NCBI RefSeq assembly: GCF_012584515.1
Contig: NZ_CP051461.1
Span: 542,001 to 606,000, forward strand
Direction of reading: 5' to 3'
Length of the DNA: 64,000 bases
From: Polaromonas vacuolata
GTDB lineage: Bacteria; Pseudomonadota; Gammaproteobacteria; Burkholderiales; Burkholderiaceae_C
Position numbers and translations under genes: made by a program
Shown here: positions 46,811 to 57,680 of the stretch, piece after piece
Position numbering within the stretch: position 1 is the first letter of the stretch
Layout of the letters: the number at the start of each line of letters is the position of its first letter
The notes under the pieces: generated by a model
The model's input: the letters and a program-made list of their open reading frames with translations, nothing else
Database searches by the model: none
What the model was told of the DNA's origin: nothing

Positions 46811-48250
46811 TCAATTTTCTTTTTTCTCGTTCTTGTTTTCAATCAAGGTGCTTTTGCTAATCAGCACGGGTTTGCCCTTGAGCTGATTAATGGCCTGCAT
46901 TAACGGGAAGTCTTTGTCGCTGCCGAGCTCTGGGGGACGACGTTGTTCCGGCGTTTTACGCGACTCAGCTTCTAGTCGCTTGAGGGCTTCATCGCGGGCT
47001 TTTTCACGGGCGACATTTTTAACTTCAGCGTCTTGACCGCTGCTTAGGTGGTTGCTGAGGTCGGCCTCGCGTGTGCGCAGCACAGCAAATGGGCTACCTT
47101 CTGCCGTTTCATCAACCCAAACATCGGGCACTATGCCTTTGGCCTGAATCGACTTGCCGCTAGGCGTGTAGTAGCGCGCTGTGGTCAGCTTGATCCCTGT
47201 GTCTGGACCTAGCGGACGCACGGTTTGCACCGAGCCTTTGCCAAACGTCTGGTTACCCATGATGGTGGCGCGATTGTGGTCTTGCAGTGCACCGGCGACG
47301 ATCTCGCTAGCCGATGCCGAGCCTTCATTGACCAGCACCACGAGTGGCACAGTCTTGATCGCTGCGGGCAGGCGTTTGAGTGGATCTGCGCCACTGCGGC
47401 GTTGGTAAAACTCGGGCGAGGCTTTGTAGGTGAATTTACTTTCAGCTAATTGGCCATTGGTCGAGACCACCACCACATTTTCTGGCAAGAAAGCTGACGA
47501 GATTGCAACCGCGGCGTCAAGCAGACCGCCCGGATCATTGCGCAAATCAAGGACCAAGCCTTTGAGGTTGGGCTCTTGTTTGTAAATCGCTTCCATTTTG
47601 CTGGTGAAGTCTTCAACCGTACGGTCTTGGAATTGGCTCAAGCGAATCCAAGCGTAGCCGGGTTCAATGACTTTGCTGCGCACAGATTGGGTACGAATTT
47701 CTTCGCGGATTATGGAGACCGGAAAGGTACGACTCTCATCTTTTCTAAAGATCGTGAGCACCACTTTGCTCTTGGGTTCACCGCGCATTTTTTTGACCGC
47801 ATCGTTGAGCGACAAACCTTTAACCGCGGTGTCGTCAATTTTTGTGATCAAGTCATTCGGCTTGAGACCCGCGCGATCAGCTGGCGAGCCTTCGATAGGA
47901 GAGACTACTTTGACCAAGCCGTCTTCTTGCGTGATCTCTATGCCCACGCCGACGAATCGGCCGCTAGTGCCTTCACGAAATTCTTTGAAAGACTTTTTGT
48001 CAAAATAAACCGAATGCGGGTCTAGGCTGGAGACCATGCCGGAGATAGCGTCGGTGATGAGTTTTTTCTCGTCCACTGGTTCTACATAATCAGTTTTGAT
48101 CATGCCGAAAACCGCAGCGAGCTGCTGCAATTCTTCTAGCGGCAAGGGTGTCATCGCGCCGCGTGCGACGGCTTGCAATTGCACCGTGGTCAGTGCGCCT
48201 GAGATGACACCAATAGAAATCCAGCCTGCGATCTTGAGCTTTTGACCCAT
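46811..48250 (-). CDS. ctpA: S41 carboxyl-terminal processing protease
   Basis: Periplasmic serine protease of the tail-specific family. The 479 residues have a signal or anchor (about 8-26), a PDZ domain (about 85-175, IEGSPADRAGLKPNDLI), and the Ser-Lys dyad in NEGSASASE and FGKGSVQT. The tail is charged and low in complexity. A 234-base gap separates it from gpmA upstream; no M23 peptidase (EnvC) is present between the two, though that gene often is in other betaproteobacteria. Confidence 0.94.
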   Translation of the reverse strand: MGQKLKIAGWISIGVISGALTTVQLQAVARGAMTPLPLEELQQLAAVFGMIKTDYVEPVDEKKLITDAISGMVSSLDPHSVYFDKKSFKEFREGTSGRFVGVGIEITQEDGLVKVVSPIEGSPADRAGLKPNDLITKIDDTAVKGLSLNDAVKKMRGEPKSKVVLTIFRKDESRTFPVSIIREEIRTQSVRSKVIEPGYAWIRLSQFQDRTVEDFTSKMEAIYKQEPNLKGLVLDLRNDPGGLLDAAVAISSAFLPENVVVVSTNGQLAESKFTYKASPEFYQRRSGADPLKRLPAAIKTVPLVVLVNEGSASASEIVAGALQDHNRATIMGNQTFGKGSVQTVRPLGPDTGIKLTTARYYTPSGKSIQAKGIVPDVWVDETAEGSPFAVLRTREADLSNHLSSGQDAEVKNVAREKARDEALKRLEAESRKTPEQRRPPELGSDKDFPLMQAINQLKGKPVLISKSTLIENKNEKKEN

Positions 48251-48484
48251 AAGAAATACCTTAAAAAAACCTTGCTAAGCCGCTTGCAGGAGCCGTGCGC
48301 TCCTCAACATCGAAGAAATATACACCTAGGACAAAGACCTCACTCTAGAGTTCCACAGGCTTGGCGCAGTGACTACGCAAAAGCCGGTAAATCTGTCTAG
48401 ATATGTCTTTTTACAGCTGCTTTTACCGCAGCTTTACTTTTTTCATTTACCCGATGACCGGCTTGCCGCGTCAATTGTCTTTTC

Positions 48485-49228
48485 TCAAGCCTTGCCTTGC
48501 GCGCTAACCGCCGCTTCGGCCAATGCTATGGCTTGGCTGTCGCCTAAATAATAGTGGCGCAGAGGTTTTAGTTGCTCGTCAAGTTCATAGACTAAGGGTA
48601 TGCCGTTTGGAATATTCAGGTTGACGATGTCTTCATCTGAGACCTGATCCAAATATTTAATAAGTGCACGTATTGAATTGCCGTGGGCAGCGACGACGAT
48701 GCGTTTGCCCGCTTTAATTGCCGGTGCCATCGCCTCGTTCCAAAATGGCATCACGCGTTCAACCGTGTCCTTAAGACACTCGGTCAGCGGTACTTGGCCT
48801 GGCTTGAGTCTGGCGTAGCGGGGATTTTGAACTTCGATGTCGGCGCTGGCTTGGTCTAGGGGCGGCGGCGGGGTGTCGTAGCTGCGGCGCCAAACCAGAA
48901 CTTGTGCATCGCCAAATTTTTTCGCTGTCTCGCCTTTGTTGAGGCCTTGCAAACCGCCGTAATGGCGCTCATTGAGGCGCCAGTTGTGCACTACCGGCAA
49001 CCAGCTGCGGTCCATCTCGTCGAGCACATGCCACAGCGTTCGGGTGGCGCGCTTGAGAACGCTGGTGTAGGCAACATCAAAGTCATAACCTTGGTTTTTG
49101 AGTAGCTTGCCGGCATTTTTTGCCTGATTTACACCGGTCTCAGTGAGATCAACATCGACCCAACCAGTGAAGCGGTTTTCAAGATTCCAGGTCGATTCGC
49201 CATGGCGAATCAATACAAGTTTGTACAT
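48485..49228 (-). CDS. gpmA: 2,3-bisphosphoglycerate-dependent phosphoglycerate mutase
   Basis: Interconverts 2- and 3-phosphoglycerate in glycolysis. The 247 residues contain the phospho-His motif [10 protein letters not shown] and the second His in [13 protein letters not shown] chose the ATG at 49228 ([12 protein letters not shown]); the frame runs further upstream without homology. It diverges from the rhodanese gene. Confidence 0.95.
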   Translation of the reverse strand: MYKLVLIRHGESTWNLENRFTGWVDVDLTETGVNQAKNAGKLLKNQGYDFDVAYTSVLKRATRTLWHVLDEMDRSWLPVVHNWRLNERHYGGLQGLNKGETAKKFGDAQVLVWRRSYDTPPPPLDQASADIEVQNPRYARLKPGQVPLTECLKDTVERVMPFWNEAMAPAIKAGKRIVVAAHGNSIRALIKYLDQVSDEDIVNLNIPNGIPLVYELDEQLKPLRHYYLGDSQAIALAEAAVSAQGKA

Positions 49229-49355
49229 GGGTGAGGTATGCCCTTGAGTAGGGTTAAAAGAGTAAAAGACAAGATTAAAACACTGCGCTGGTAAATCAAG
49301 CGACGCCTCCATTCTAAAATCAGTTGTTTAGTGACAATCAATTCAAAGGTTTAAA

Positions 49356-49766
49356 GTGAAATTTCTGATCGATAACTGGATGCTTCTCTCAATAGCTCTG
49401 GCTTCTGGCGCCATGTTGCTCTGGCCTCTGTTGTCTAGCAGCCTTAACGCCGGCGCCTTGAGCGCTGGTGCTGCGGTGCAACTGATTAACCGTGAACGCG
49501 CAGTCGTGATCGATGTTAGCGAGCCTAGCGAATTTGCCGCTGGCCGAGTGGGTGGCTCTAAAAATGTACCGCTTGAGCAGTTCGAAGACAAACTACCTGC
49601 AGTGGTTAAAAACAAGGCTCTGCCTTTAATTTTGGTTTGCACCTCTGGCATACGTTCCAAACGCGCGCTGGCCATGGCTAAGAAACTCGGCTACGAGCAA
49701 GCTCAAGTGCTTGGTGGCGGACTGAAAGCATGGAAAGAGGCTAACCTACCACTTGATAAAGCCTAA
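49356..49766 (+). CDS. Rhodanese-domain membrane protein
   Basis: 136 residues: an N-terminal membrane segment (about 8-28) followed by a rhodanese domain (about 45-135) with the active-site Cys in VCTSGIRSKRA. It starts with GTG at 49356, with AAAGG upstream, as no ATG is near. It begins the rhodanese-grxC-secB-gpsA run conserved in betaproteobacteria. Confidence 0.9.
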   Translation: MKFLIDNWMLLSIALASGAMLLWPLLSSSLNAGALSAGAAVQLINRERAVVIDVSEPSEFAAGRVGGSKNVPLEQFEDKLPAVVKNKALPLILVCTSGIRSKRALAMAKKLGYEQAQVLGGGLKAWKEANLPLDKA

Positions 49767-49927
49767 CACTTGCAGGCGCGGCTTGGAGATTTCCTCCTAG
49801 GCCGTTCGCTAGACACGGCAATTGCACACAATTACCAGCACCCAAACTTTTTAATTTCCTTAATTTCTTTGGCTTTTTTTGTGGCAAATCTGCAGGGCAT
49901 CATGGCAAATTAGGATCAGAGTAATTT

Positions 49928-50185
49928 ATGCAAACAGTCAAGATCTACACCACGGGCAGCTGCCCCTACTGCGTTCACGCCAAGCAGTTGCTCACGCAAC
50001 GCGGCATTCAATTCGATGAGGTGCGGGTCGACTCACAACCTAGCGAGCGTCAGGTCATGATGGATTTATCCGGCCGCCGCTCGGTGCCGCAAATTTTCAT
50101 CGGTAAAAACCACGTGGGTGGCTGCGACGATTTAGTCGCACTCGACGGCAGCGGCGGCTTAATGCCCATGCTCAACGCTGTTTAA
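49928..50185 (+). CDS. grxC: Glutaredoxin 3
   Basis: Dithiol glutaredoxin of 85 residues with the CPYC active site (SCPYCVHAKQLL), the cis-proline loop SVPQIFI and the GGCDDL glutathione-binding turn. It stands between the rhodanese gene and secB; the same order is seen in many proteobacteria. Confidence 0.95.
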   Translation: MQTVKIYTTGSCPYCVHAKQLLTQRGIQFDEVRVDSQPSERQVMMDLSGRRSVPQIFIGKNHVGGCDDLVALDGSGGLMPMLNAV

Positions 50186-50327
50186 TACAGCCTTTTTTCA
50201 GCGGCCTAATTTAATCGCCCGCTCTTGCGAGCCTGAAACCAGTCATTCGGGGCTGTAATAATGCACCGTGTGCCGGGCTTTTCTCTTGGCCTTGCAAGCA
50301 ATCAAAAACACAAACTGAAAGTATCCT

Positions 50328-50795
50328 ATGGCTGAAGCTAATCTTGACCCCGTATTCCAAATTCAGCGCGTCTACCTCAAAGATTTGTCGCTAGAGCAGC
50401 CTAATTCCCCTGAAATCTTGCTCAATCAAGAGCAGCCAGCCGTTGATATTCAACTCGGCGTCGAAGCCGCCCCAGTCGCTGACGGCTTGTTCGAAGTTAC
50501 CGTGACCGCCACCGTTCACGCAAAAATCGGTGAGAAGACAGTCTTCATGGTTGAAGCCAAACAAGCCGGTATTTTTGAAATTCGCAATCTGCCTTCCGAG
50601 CAAATGGGCGCTGTGATGGGTATTGCTTGCCCGCAAATCGTCTATCCCTACCTGCGCGGCAATGTTGCCGATATCGTTCAGCGCGGTGGTTTTCCGCCCG
50701 TGCATTTGGCCGAAATCAACTTCCAAGCCATGTACGACCAGCAGCAAGCTGAAGCCGCCGCAGCTAGCGACGCTGCGCCACAAATCCTTGTGTAA
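50328..50795 (+). CDS. secB: Protein-export chaperone SecB
   Basis: Tetrameric cytosolic chaperone that keeps presecretory proteins unfolded and hands them to SecA. The 155 residues contain [19 protein letters not shown] and [32 protein letters not shown], which are near-invariant. It is followed 18 bases later by gpsA, as in E. coli and many others. Confidence 0.95.
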   Translation: MAEANLDPVFQIQRVYLKDLSLEQPNSPEILLNQEQPAVDIQLGVEAAPVADGLFEVTVTATVHAKIGEKTVFMVEAKQAGIFEIRNLPSEQMGAVMGIACPQIVYPYLRGNVADIVQRGGFPPVHLAEINFQAMYDQQQAEAAAASDAAPQILV

Positions 50796-50813
50796 TTCAC
50801 GGGCCATGCCCGT

Positions 50814-51833
50814 ATGAAAATTATTGTTCTTGGCGCCGGTGCTTGGGGTACGGCTCTCGCGCTGAGCGTGAGTGACAGACATCAAGTCACGCTCTGGGCG
50901 CGCAGCGCTGAACAACTCGCTGCGCTGCGCGCTGATCGCAGCAATTTGCGTTATCTGCCAGGCCCAGCGCTGCCGGCTGAGCTCAGGCTCAGTGGTGGGC
51001 CGTCTGAGCCTATTGCTGAGGCGATTGCTGGTCAGGACTTAATCGTCATGGCTACGCCGCTGTCTGCTGCGCGCAGCATGCTGCACAGCCTCAGAGACGC
51101 GACTGTGCCAGTTGCTTGGCTTAGCAAAGGCTTTGAGGCGCCGGTATCAAACATTCCCAACGCCAGACCTTTTGGTTTGATGGTGCATGAAATTCTCGCT
51201 CAGGTAGCGCCTAACTTACGCGCTGGCGTGCTCAGTGGACCTAGTTTTGCACTTGAAGTCGCACGTGGCCAGCCGACGGCTTTGGTGGCTGCCAGTGATT
51301 CCGCCGAAGTGCGCGATGCGCTGGTCAGCGCCTTTCACGGTCCCAATCTACGTGTCTACGCCAACGACGACATTATTGGTGCTGAAGTCGGTGGCGCGGT
51401 TAAAAACGTGCTGGCGATTGCTACCGGTTTATGCGATGGACTCCATCTTGGCTTGAACGCCAGAGCGGCGCTGATCACGCGTGGTTTGGCCGAAATGATG
51501 CGTTTGGGCGTGGCGCTTGGCGCCAGAGCTGAAACCTTCACGGGTTTGTCAGGCCTAGGCGACTTGGTGTTAACGGCAACCGGTGACTTAAGCCGCAACC
51601 GCAAGGTTGGATTGCAGTTGGCAGAGGGCAAGACGCTGGCCCAAGCGATCGAGTCGCTGGGTCATGTCGCGGAAGGTGTTTATTGCGCCCATACAGTGGT
51701 GCAACGTGCACGGCTGTTGGATTTAGATATGCCAATTTCCGAGGCCGTGGTTGAGCTGCTAGAAGGACGTGTTTCTGCGCATGACGTTGTGAGTTTGCTG
51801 ATGGAGCGAGAGCCCAAAAACGAGATGGTCTAA
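50814..51833 (+). CDS. gpsA: Glycerol-3-phosphate dehydrogenase [NAD(P)+]
   Basis: Reduces dihydroxyacetone phosphate to sn-glycerol-3-phosphate for phospholipid synthesis. The 339 residues have the Rossmann motif [21 protein letters not shown] and the catalytic-lysine region [13 protein letters not shown]. It is the last gene of the secB unit; a stem-loop follows before the convergent panC. Confidence 0.95.
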   Translation: MKIIVLGAGAWGTALALSVSDRHQVTLWARSAEQLAALRADRSNLRYLPGPALPAELRLSGGPSEPIAEAIAGQDLIVMATPLSAARSMLHSLRDATVPVAWLSKGFEAPVSNIPNARPFGLMVHEILAQVAPNLRAGVLSGPSFALEVARGQPTALVAASDSAEVRDALVSAFHGPNLRVYANDDIIGAEVGGAVKNVLAIATGLCDGLHLGLNARAALITRGLAEMMRLGVALGARAETFTGLSGLGDLVLTATGDLSRNRKVGLQLAEGKTLAQAIESLGHVAEGVYCAHTVVQRARLLDLDMPISEAVVELLEGRVSAHDVVSLLMEREPKNEMV

Positions 51834-51853
51834 GGGGTTTTGAGCCCGCATAA

Positions 51854-51878
51854 CGCAGACGGCTAGTAACCGTTTGCG
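51854..51878 (+). terminator. Stem-loop between convergent gpsA and panC
   Basis: CGCAGACGG and CCGTTTGCG form a 9-base stem (one G-U pair) with a 7-base loop. No T run follows at once; GTTTTT comes 12 bases later after a small second hairpin. It may end transcription of gpsA and, read on the other strand, panC lies beyond it. Confidence 0.45.
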
Positions 51879-51895
51879 CTGTCGTTTAGACGTTT

Positions 51896-52744
51896 TTAAA
51901 ACTCTAAATTGTCAATCAATCGGGTATTGCCTAACTTTGCTGCGCCCAGCACTACCAGTGGCTCTTGTGCCATCGGTGCTTGAGGCGCTAGCAAATCCGT
52001 ACGACGCCGCACGGTGAGGTAGTCGGGTTTCCAGCCGCGTCTGGCCAAGGCCTGCATGGCTTGGGCTTCTAGCGCGGGTAGGTCGGGCGAGTCGCTGGCT
52101 CTAGCCGCTTGGCTCAGTGCGCGCAGGGCAATCGAGAGTTGCGCGGCTTCTTCGCGCTCGGCTTGGCTGAGGTAGCTGTTGCGCGACGATAAGGCTAAAC
52201 CATCGCTGGCGCGCTGGGTCTCGCCAGCAAGGACTTCAATCGGCAGTGCAAACTGCGCAATCATGCGGCGCACCACCAGCACCTGTTGGTAATCTTTTTT
52301 ACCAAAAGCGGCCACGCCGCCTGGCATACCGGCGAAGACGCAGGAAAAAAGTTTTAGCACAACAGTACTCACGCCTATGAAAAAGCCGGGTCTGAAATGG
52401 CCTTCAAGAATGTCACTCAAGTCTGTGGCTGGATGCACTTTATAAGTCTGAGGCTCTGGGTAAAGCTCTTTTTCGCGCGGCGCAAACAGTACGTTGCAAC
52501 CGGCTTCCTCTAGTCTTTGGGCGTCTGCATCCAGTGTGCGTGGATAGCTGTCGAAATCTTCATTTGGCGCGAACTGCAGACGGTTCACAAAAATGCTGGA
52601 CACCGTCACATCACCTAGCGGTTTAGCCTGTTTGACCAGCGCAATATGGCCATCATGCAAGTTTCCCATTGTGGGTACAAACGCGGGACGTTCAAAGCCC
52701 GCCAGATGCGCACGCAGCTCAGCGATGGTGTGGACTATATGCAT
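51896..52744 (-). CDS. panC: Pantothenate synthetase
   Basis: ATP-dependent condensation of pantoate with beta-alanine. The 282 residues carry the nucleotidyltransferase motif [31 protein letters not shown] and SSRNSYLS (KMSKS-like). It is downstream of panB on the same strand with about 140 bases between, in which I see no gene. Confidence 0.95.
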   Translation of the reverse strand: MHIVHTIAELRAHLAGFERPAFVPTMGNLHDGHIALVKQAKPLGDVTVSSIFVNRLQFAPNEDFDSYPRTLDADAQRLEEAGCNVLFAPREKELYPEPQTYKVHPATDLSDILEGHFRPGFFIGVSTVVLKLFSCVFAGMPGGVAAFGKKDYQQVLVVRRMIAQFALPIEVLAGETQRASDGLALSSRNSYLSQAEREEAAQLSIALRALSQAARASDSPDLPALEAQAMQALARRGWKPDYLTVRRRTDLLAPQAPMAQEPLVVLGAAKLGNTRLIDNLEF

Positions 52745-52881
52745 TCATTTACCTTGAAAAATTGTTTCTTGTGTCCGCTGTGTAGAGCGCTAGGGGTGAG
52801 GCTTGCTGTCAAAAACCAAGCTGAATTATCAGGCGTAATTTTTTTGTTGAAAATCACCACTAAAACATTAGCCGTTGCGGC

Positions 52882-53802
52882 TTACCAAGCATGGGCTGCG
52901 TTATTCGGAAAGCTGCCGTTTTTAACCGCTGCAACATAGGCCTGCATGGCGCCACTGATGCTGCCGGAGTCCTGCATAAAGTTATGCACAAACTTTGGCA
53001 TTTTGCCTAAGTTCATGCCCAACATGTCATGCAGCACCAACACCTGACCGGCCGTGCCATTGCCCGCGCCTATGCCTATCGTGGGGCAGTGATCTAGCTC
53101 TTGGGTAAGGGCTGCTGATAGATCTGCTGGCACCATTTCTAGCACCAGCATGGAGGCTCCGGCGTCTTGCAACGCGGCCGCTTGGCGCTTGAGTAAGCTG
53201 GCTGACTCATTGGTTTTGCCTTGTACTCTGTAGCCGCCCAAGGCGTGCACGGTTTGCGGCGTCAGGCCCAAGTGGGCGCAGACGGGAATGCCACGTTCGA
53301 CCAAAAAGCGTACCGTCTCTTCGGTCCATCCACCGCCTTCAAGTTTGACCATGTGAGCCCCAGCCTGCATCAGCACTACGGCGCTGCGCAAAGCCTGCTC
53401 TTTTGATTCGTGATAGCTGCCAAAGGGTAAGTCGCCAATCAGCCAAGCCGTGCCGTTTGCGCGGCGCAAACCGTTGGCAACGCACTCAGTGTGGTGGCGC
53501 ATGGTTTCTAAGCTCACGCCTACTGTGCTGCTCAGGCCTTGGCAGACCATGCCGAGGGAGTCGCCAACCAACAGACACTCAACGCCAGCTGCATCGGCAA
53601 CCGCTGCAAAAGTCGCGTCATAGGCGGTGAGCATGGTGATTTTTTCGGCTTGCTTATGCATCTCGCGCAGCCGCGGCAGGCTAATTGGTTTGCGCGAAAT
53701 CTGTGCGTTTGCGTTTGGTTGGCTGCCGTAGGGTGCTACTGAAACTGACGTATTTTGCGAGGATGGGGTGTTTTCTGGTGCGATGCTGGACGTTGAGGTC
53801 AT
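52882..53802 (-). CDS. panB: Ketopantoate hydroxymethyltransferase
   Basis: Adds a hydroxymethyl group from methylene-tetrahydrofolate to 2-oxoisovalerate. The 306 residues show [28 protein letters not shown] (metal-binding Asp) and [25 protein letters not shown] chose the ATG at 53802 because GGAG lies just upstream; the frame opens five codons earlier. The first 45 residues are a low-complexity Ser/Pro/Asn tail not usual for PanB. Confidence 0.94.
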   Translation of the reverse strand: MTSTSSIAPENTPSSQNTSVSVAPYGSQPNANAQISRKPISLPRLREMHKQAEKITMLTAYDATFAAVADAAGVECLLVGDSLGMVCQGLSSTVGVSLETMRHHTECVANGLRRANGTAWLIGDLPFGSYHESKEQALRSAVVLMQAGAHMVKLEGGGWTEETVRFLVERGIPVCAHLGLTPQTVHALGGYRVQGKTNESASLLKRQAAALQDAGASMLVLEMVPADLSAALTQELDHCPTIGIGAGNGTAGQVLVLHDMLGMNLGKMPKFVHNFMQDSGSISGAMQAYVAAVKNGSFPNNAAHAW

Positions 53803-53953
53803 AGTGCTCCGATGCAAAAAGTTAGGCGAAATCTAAACAAATTAGGCACGTATTTTTGGCCAATTGTGAGATGTCGATGATTTACTTGTGCTCAAGATGT
53901 AAGTGTCAAAGAGCTTAGCCGCAGTGTATTGCGCCAAGCTAAGTGCAATGCCT

Positions 53954-54853
53954 TTAAGACTCAGTGATCTGACTTGGGGGCTCTGAAAATGTTGTTGGCG
54001 TGTAGGCCAAGCGCACGTAAATAGGTGCAAAGGCTTCGGCTTGGGTCACGTCGAGCAAGCCTTCTTTAGACAGCTCTAGCAGCGCGATAAAGGTCACCAC
54101 CAGCACCGGCATGCCGCGCGAAGTGTCAAACAGTTGTTCAAATTCAAGAAACTTTCGGCCTTGCAGTTTGCGCAGCACTATGCTCATGTGCTCGCGCACC
54201 GAGAGCTCTTCGCGCGAGATCACGTGGTGCTGAACTAGCTTGGCGCGCTTGATGATGTCGCTCCAAGCTTGCTGCAAGTCACCGACCCCAACGTCGGGAA
54301 AACGCGGCTGCAGCGCTTGCTCAATATGCACTTGGGCGCGCAGAAAGTCGCGGCCAAATTGCGGGATTTGATTCAGTTTTTGCGAGGCTAGTTTGATTTG
54401 CTCGTATTCCAGCAACCGGCGCACCAGCTCGGCACGCGGGTCTTCCGCCTCTTCGCCTTCAGCGACTTTTTTGGGCGGCAGCAGCATGCGCGACTTGATC
54501 TCAATGAGCATGGCGGCCATGAGCAAATATTCGGCGGCTAGCTCTAAATTTGTGCTGCGAATTTCCTCAACATAGCTGAGGTATTGGCGCGTCATCGCGG
54601 CCATGGGAATGTCGAGAATATTGAAGTTTTGCTTGCGTATCAGGTAGAGCAACAAGTCCAGTGGGCCTTCAAAGGCCTCTAGAAAAATTTGTAGCGCGTC
54701 CGGCGGAATGTAGAGATCGCGCGGCATGGCAAACAGTGGCTCGCCATACAGCCTGGCTAATGCGACTTGGTCGACCACCACTGGCATGCCCAGCTCAGCG
54801 CCGGCTTGCAGTTGGTCCGTCAGGGCCGGGGACTGGTTGACAGAAATCGGCAT
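53954..54853 (-). CDS. scpA: Segregation and condensation protein A
   Basis: Kleisin subunit that bridges SMC heads with ScpB in chromosome condensation. The 299 residues carry LQIFLEAFEGPLDLLLYLIRKQ and DIPMAAMTRQYLSYVEE, with the winged-helix C-terminus (FIALLELSKEGLLDVTQ). scpB is not adjacent in this window. It precedes DUF3460 and metG in transcription order reversed: both lie upstream on the same strand. Confidence 0.92.
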   Translation of the reverse strand: MPISVNQSPALTDQLQAGAELGMPVVVDQVALARLYGEPLFAMPRDLYIPPDALQIFLEAFEGPLDLLLYLIRKQNFNILDIPMAAMTRQYLSYVEEIRSTNLELAAEYLLMAAMLIEIKSRMLLPPKKVAEGEEAEDPRAELVRRLLEYEQIKLASQKLNQIPQFGRDFLRAQVHIEQALQPRFPDVGVGDLQQAWSDIIKRAKLVQHHVISREELSVREHMSIVLRKLQGRKFLEFEQLFDTSRGMPVLVVTFIALLELSKEGLLDVTQAEAFAPIYVRLAYTPTTFSEPPSQITES

Positions 54854-54927
54854 GCGCTCAATCCGTTGGTTGCTGTGGGGCGGGTGAGCTTGAAAAGGCC
54901 AAGCCGAATTAGTCTTGTCGGACTAAT

Positions 54928-55158
54928 TTAGATAATGGGTTTTTTGCCAACGGCTGGCGTTTTATTGCTGTAGACGTAGGCTTGCTGCGCCACGCGTGCT
55001 TCGCTGTATTGGGCTTGCTCGGTGCGACTCAGGTCTTTGTCCCAAAGCAAGGCGCGGCCAGCGCGTTGCTCGGCCTCTAGGGTGGGGCGGTTGACCTTTA
55101 GCTGTTCAATGAACTGCGTGGCTTCTGAGGTGTAGTCGGGACGGCGAAATAGGGACAT
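54928..55158 (-). CDS. DUF3460 family protein
   Basis: 76-residue protein of a small family found mainly in Burkholderiales, with the typical YTSEATQFIEQLKVNRPTLE and a central Arg/Trp-containing GRALLWDKDLSRTEQ section. No membrane or signal segment. Function unknown. It lies between metG and scpA. Confidence 0.88.
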   Translation of the reverse strand: MSLFRRPDYTSEATQFIEQLKVNRPTLEAEQRAGRALLWDKDLSRTEQAQYSEARVAQQAYVYSNKTPAVGKKPII

Positions 55159-55306
55159 GAGTAGCGTCTGCCTGAAACAAATAATCGGATGATTTTACCG
55201 GCCACTGGCCTGCGCCGGGTTGAATCGTTTGTTAACGCCTGAGTTTCGCACTCAAAGTATTCAAAAGACATTGCTTTTGAATCTTTTAGTGCACGACTTT
55301 ATGGTC

Positions 55307-57421
55307 TTAGCCCACCCGCATTCCGGGCTGGGCGCCGGCGACTGGTTCGAGCACATAAATCCCCGCATCGGTTTTTTCATCCGCATGACCGGCAGCCAGC
55401 ACCATGCCTTCACTGATGCCAAACTTCATTTTGCGCGGCGCTAAATTAGCCACCATGACGGTGTGCTTGCCAATCAAGTCTTCGGGTTTATAGACGCTGG
55501 CAATGCCGCTAAAGACATTGCGCAGCCGGCCTTCGCCGGCGTCTAACGTCAAGCGCAGTAGCTTGACCGAGCCGGCAACGGCTTCGCAGTTGACGATTTT
55601 TGCGATGCGCAGGTCTATCTTGGCAAAGTCGTCAATCGTGATGGTCGGCGCTATGGCTTCGCCTCCGGGCAGTGCGTTGACTTGCGCCTCGGCGACCTCT
55701 GCATTCAGAGCAGTTGCTGCGGCAGGAATAGTTTCAAGCGCTGCGGGCGTTTCAAACAATGCTTCTAGTTGTTTGATATCGACGCGCTGCATCAAGTGCT
55801 TGTAGTCGCCAATCAGGTGGCCATTGCCTAAAGGCGTGTTTGCTTGTGCAAATGTTAGCGGCGCAATTTTTAAAAATACTTCGACTTGTTCGACTAAGCC
55901 TGGTAGCACCGGTTTTAGGTAAATACTGAGTATGCGAAAAGCCTCTATGCAGACCGTGCAGACGTCTTGCAGGCGTGCGTCCATATCGGCTTTTTTGGCT
56001 AACTCCCACGGCTTGTTCTGGTCTACGTAGGCATTGACTTGATCGGTCAGCAGCATGGTTTCGCGCAATGCTTTGGCAAATTCTCGCTTGTCATAAAGGT
56101 CAGCAATGGCGGCTTGCTGCGCGCGTAACTCGCCCAGTAGAGCGGCGCCATCGCCAGTGACTTCACCCAAACTGCCGGCAAAACGCTTGGCGATAAAACC
56201 GGCTGCGCGGCTGGCGATGTTGACGTATTTGCCAATCAGGTCGCTGTTAACCCGGGCCATAAAGTCGTCGGCATTAAAGTCTATGTCTTCATTGCGTGCG
56301 TTGAGTTTCGCCGCTAGGTAGTAGCGCAGCCACTCGGGGTTCATGCCCAGACTTAAGTATTTGAGCGGGTCTAATCCAGTACCGCGGCTTTTGCTCATTT
56401 TCTCGCCGTTGTTAACGGTTAAAAAGCCGTGCACAAAGATGTTGTCCGGTGTCTTGCGGCCGCTAAAGTGCAGCATCGCTGGCCAGAACAAGGTGTGAAA
56501 AGTGACGATGTCTTTGCCAATGAAGTGGTATTGCTCCAGCGCCGGGTCGGCCATGTAGTCGTCATAACTCTCGCCGCGCTTGTCGAGCAGGTTTTTCAGC
56601 GAGGCCAAGTAACCCACCGGCGCGTCCAGCCAGACATAAAAATACTTACCCGGTGCATCGGGGATTTCAATCCCAAAGTAGGGCGCATCGCGGCTAATGT
56701 CCCAGTCGCCCAAGCCTTCAGAGCTGCTGCCATCTTGGTTGCTGCGCACCGAGAACCATTCTTTGACCTTGTTGGCTACTTCGGGTTGCAGTTTGCCGTC
56801 TTGTGTCCAGGCTTGTAAAAACTCAACGCAGCGTGGGTCTGACAAGGTGAAGAAAAAGTGCTCTGAGCTTTTTAGCACCGGCACTGCACCGGTAAGCGCT
56901 GAATACGGGTTGATCAAATCGGTGGGCGCATAGACTGCGCCGCAGACTTCGCAATTGTCGCCATATTGGTCTTTGGCATTGCAGCGCGGGCATTGGCCTT
57001 TGATAAAGCGATCCGGCAAGAACATATTTTTTTCGGGATCGAAAAACTGCTCAATGGTTTTGCTGGCAATCAGCCCGGCTTTTTTTAAGTCGCGGTAAAT
57101 TTGCTGGGCTAGGACATGGTTTTCTGGACCATCGGTGGAGTGCCAGTTATCAAAGGCAATGTGAAAGCCATCTAAATAAGGCTTGCGACCAGCGGCGATA
57201 TCAGCCACAAACTGCTGCGGCGTGACGCCGGCTTTTTCAGCGGCAATCATGATGGGCGCGCCGTGGGCATCGTCGGCGCCGACGAAGTTCACCGCATGGC
57301 CCTGCATTTTTTGGAAACGCACCCAGATGTCGGCCTGTATGTATTCCATGATGTGGCCGATATGGAATTTTCCATTGGCATAAGGCAGGGCGGTAGTGAC
57401 GAACAGGCGACGCTGGGACAT
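55307..57421 (-). CDS. metG: Methionyl-tRNA synthetase
   Basis: Charges initiator and elongator tRNA-Met. The 704 residues have FHIGHIMEY (HIGH motif), a zinc knuckle with CPRC and [14 protein letters not shown] (KMSKS) and a C-terminal tRNA-binding domain (about 590-700, [14 protein letters not shown]). Length matches the E. coli type with fused C-terminal domain. It is divergent from apbC, and this arrangement is conserved in many proteobacteria. Confidence 0.96.
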   Translation of the reverse strand: MSQRRLFVTTALPYANGKFHIGHIMEYIQADIWVRFQKMQGHAVNFVGADDAHGAPIMIAAEKAGVTPQQFVADIAAGRKPYLDGFHIAFDNWHSTDGPENHVLAQQIYRDLKKAGLIASKTIEQFFDPEKNMFLPDRFIKGQCPRCNAKDQYGDNCEVCGAVYAPTDLINPYSALTGAVPVLKSSEHFFFTLSDPRCVEFLQAWTQDGKLQPEVANKVKEWFSVRSNQDGSSSEGLGDWDISRDAPYFGIEIPDAPGKYFYVWLDAPVGYLASLKNLLDKRGESYDDYMADPALEQYHFIGKDIVTFHTLFWPAMLHFSGRKTPDNIFVHGFLTVNNGEKMSKSRGTGLDPLKYLSLGMNPEWLRYYLAAKLNARNEDIDFNADDFMARVNSDLIGKYVNIASRAAGFIAKRFAGSLGEVTGDGAALLGELRAQQAAIADLYDKREFAKALRETMLLTDQVNAYVDQNKPWELAKKADMDARLQDVCTVCIEAFRILSIYLKPVLPGLVEQVEVFLKIAPLTFAQANTPLGNGHLIGDYKHLMQRVDIKQLEALFETPAALETIPAAATALNAEVAEAQVNALPGGEAIAPTITIDDFAKIDLRIAKIVNCEAVAGSVKLLRLTLDAGEGRLRNVFSGIASVYKPEDLIGKHTVMVANLAPRKMKFGISEGMVLAAGHADEKTDAGIYVLEPVAGAQPGMRVG

Positions 57422-57680
57422 GTGTGGGGCTTTATGGCTGAATGGCTTGAAGGGATCTTGAGAGGTGATTTTAAGTCGAGCTCTGCGCCAGCTGCGGCAA
57501 GCATGTCCCTAGACCCTTTCCGGGTGGGCTTTGGGCGTTAAAATTCTTGTTATATGACTGACTTCATGAGTGCTTCTCAAAGCACTTGTGGCCTTGATAA
57601 AAGCCTCTTTAGGCTGGCAAAGCCGGTCTAGCGCGCCTAGAAAACTATTCGGCCCAACCCCCACTTTCGGAGATAAAAAA

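Noticed and set aside
47576..48025. Open frame of 149 codons on the plus strand inside ctpA
   Set aside because: Antisense to the protease PDZ region with no family features or ribosome binding site.
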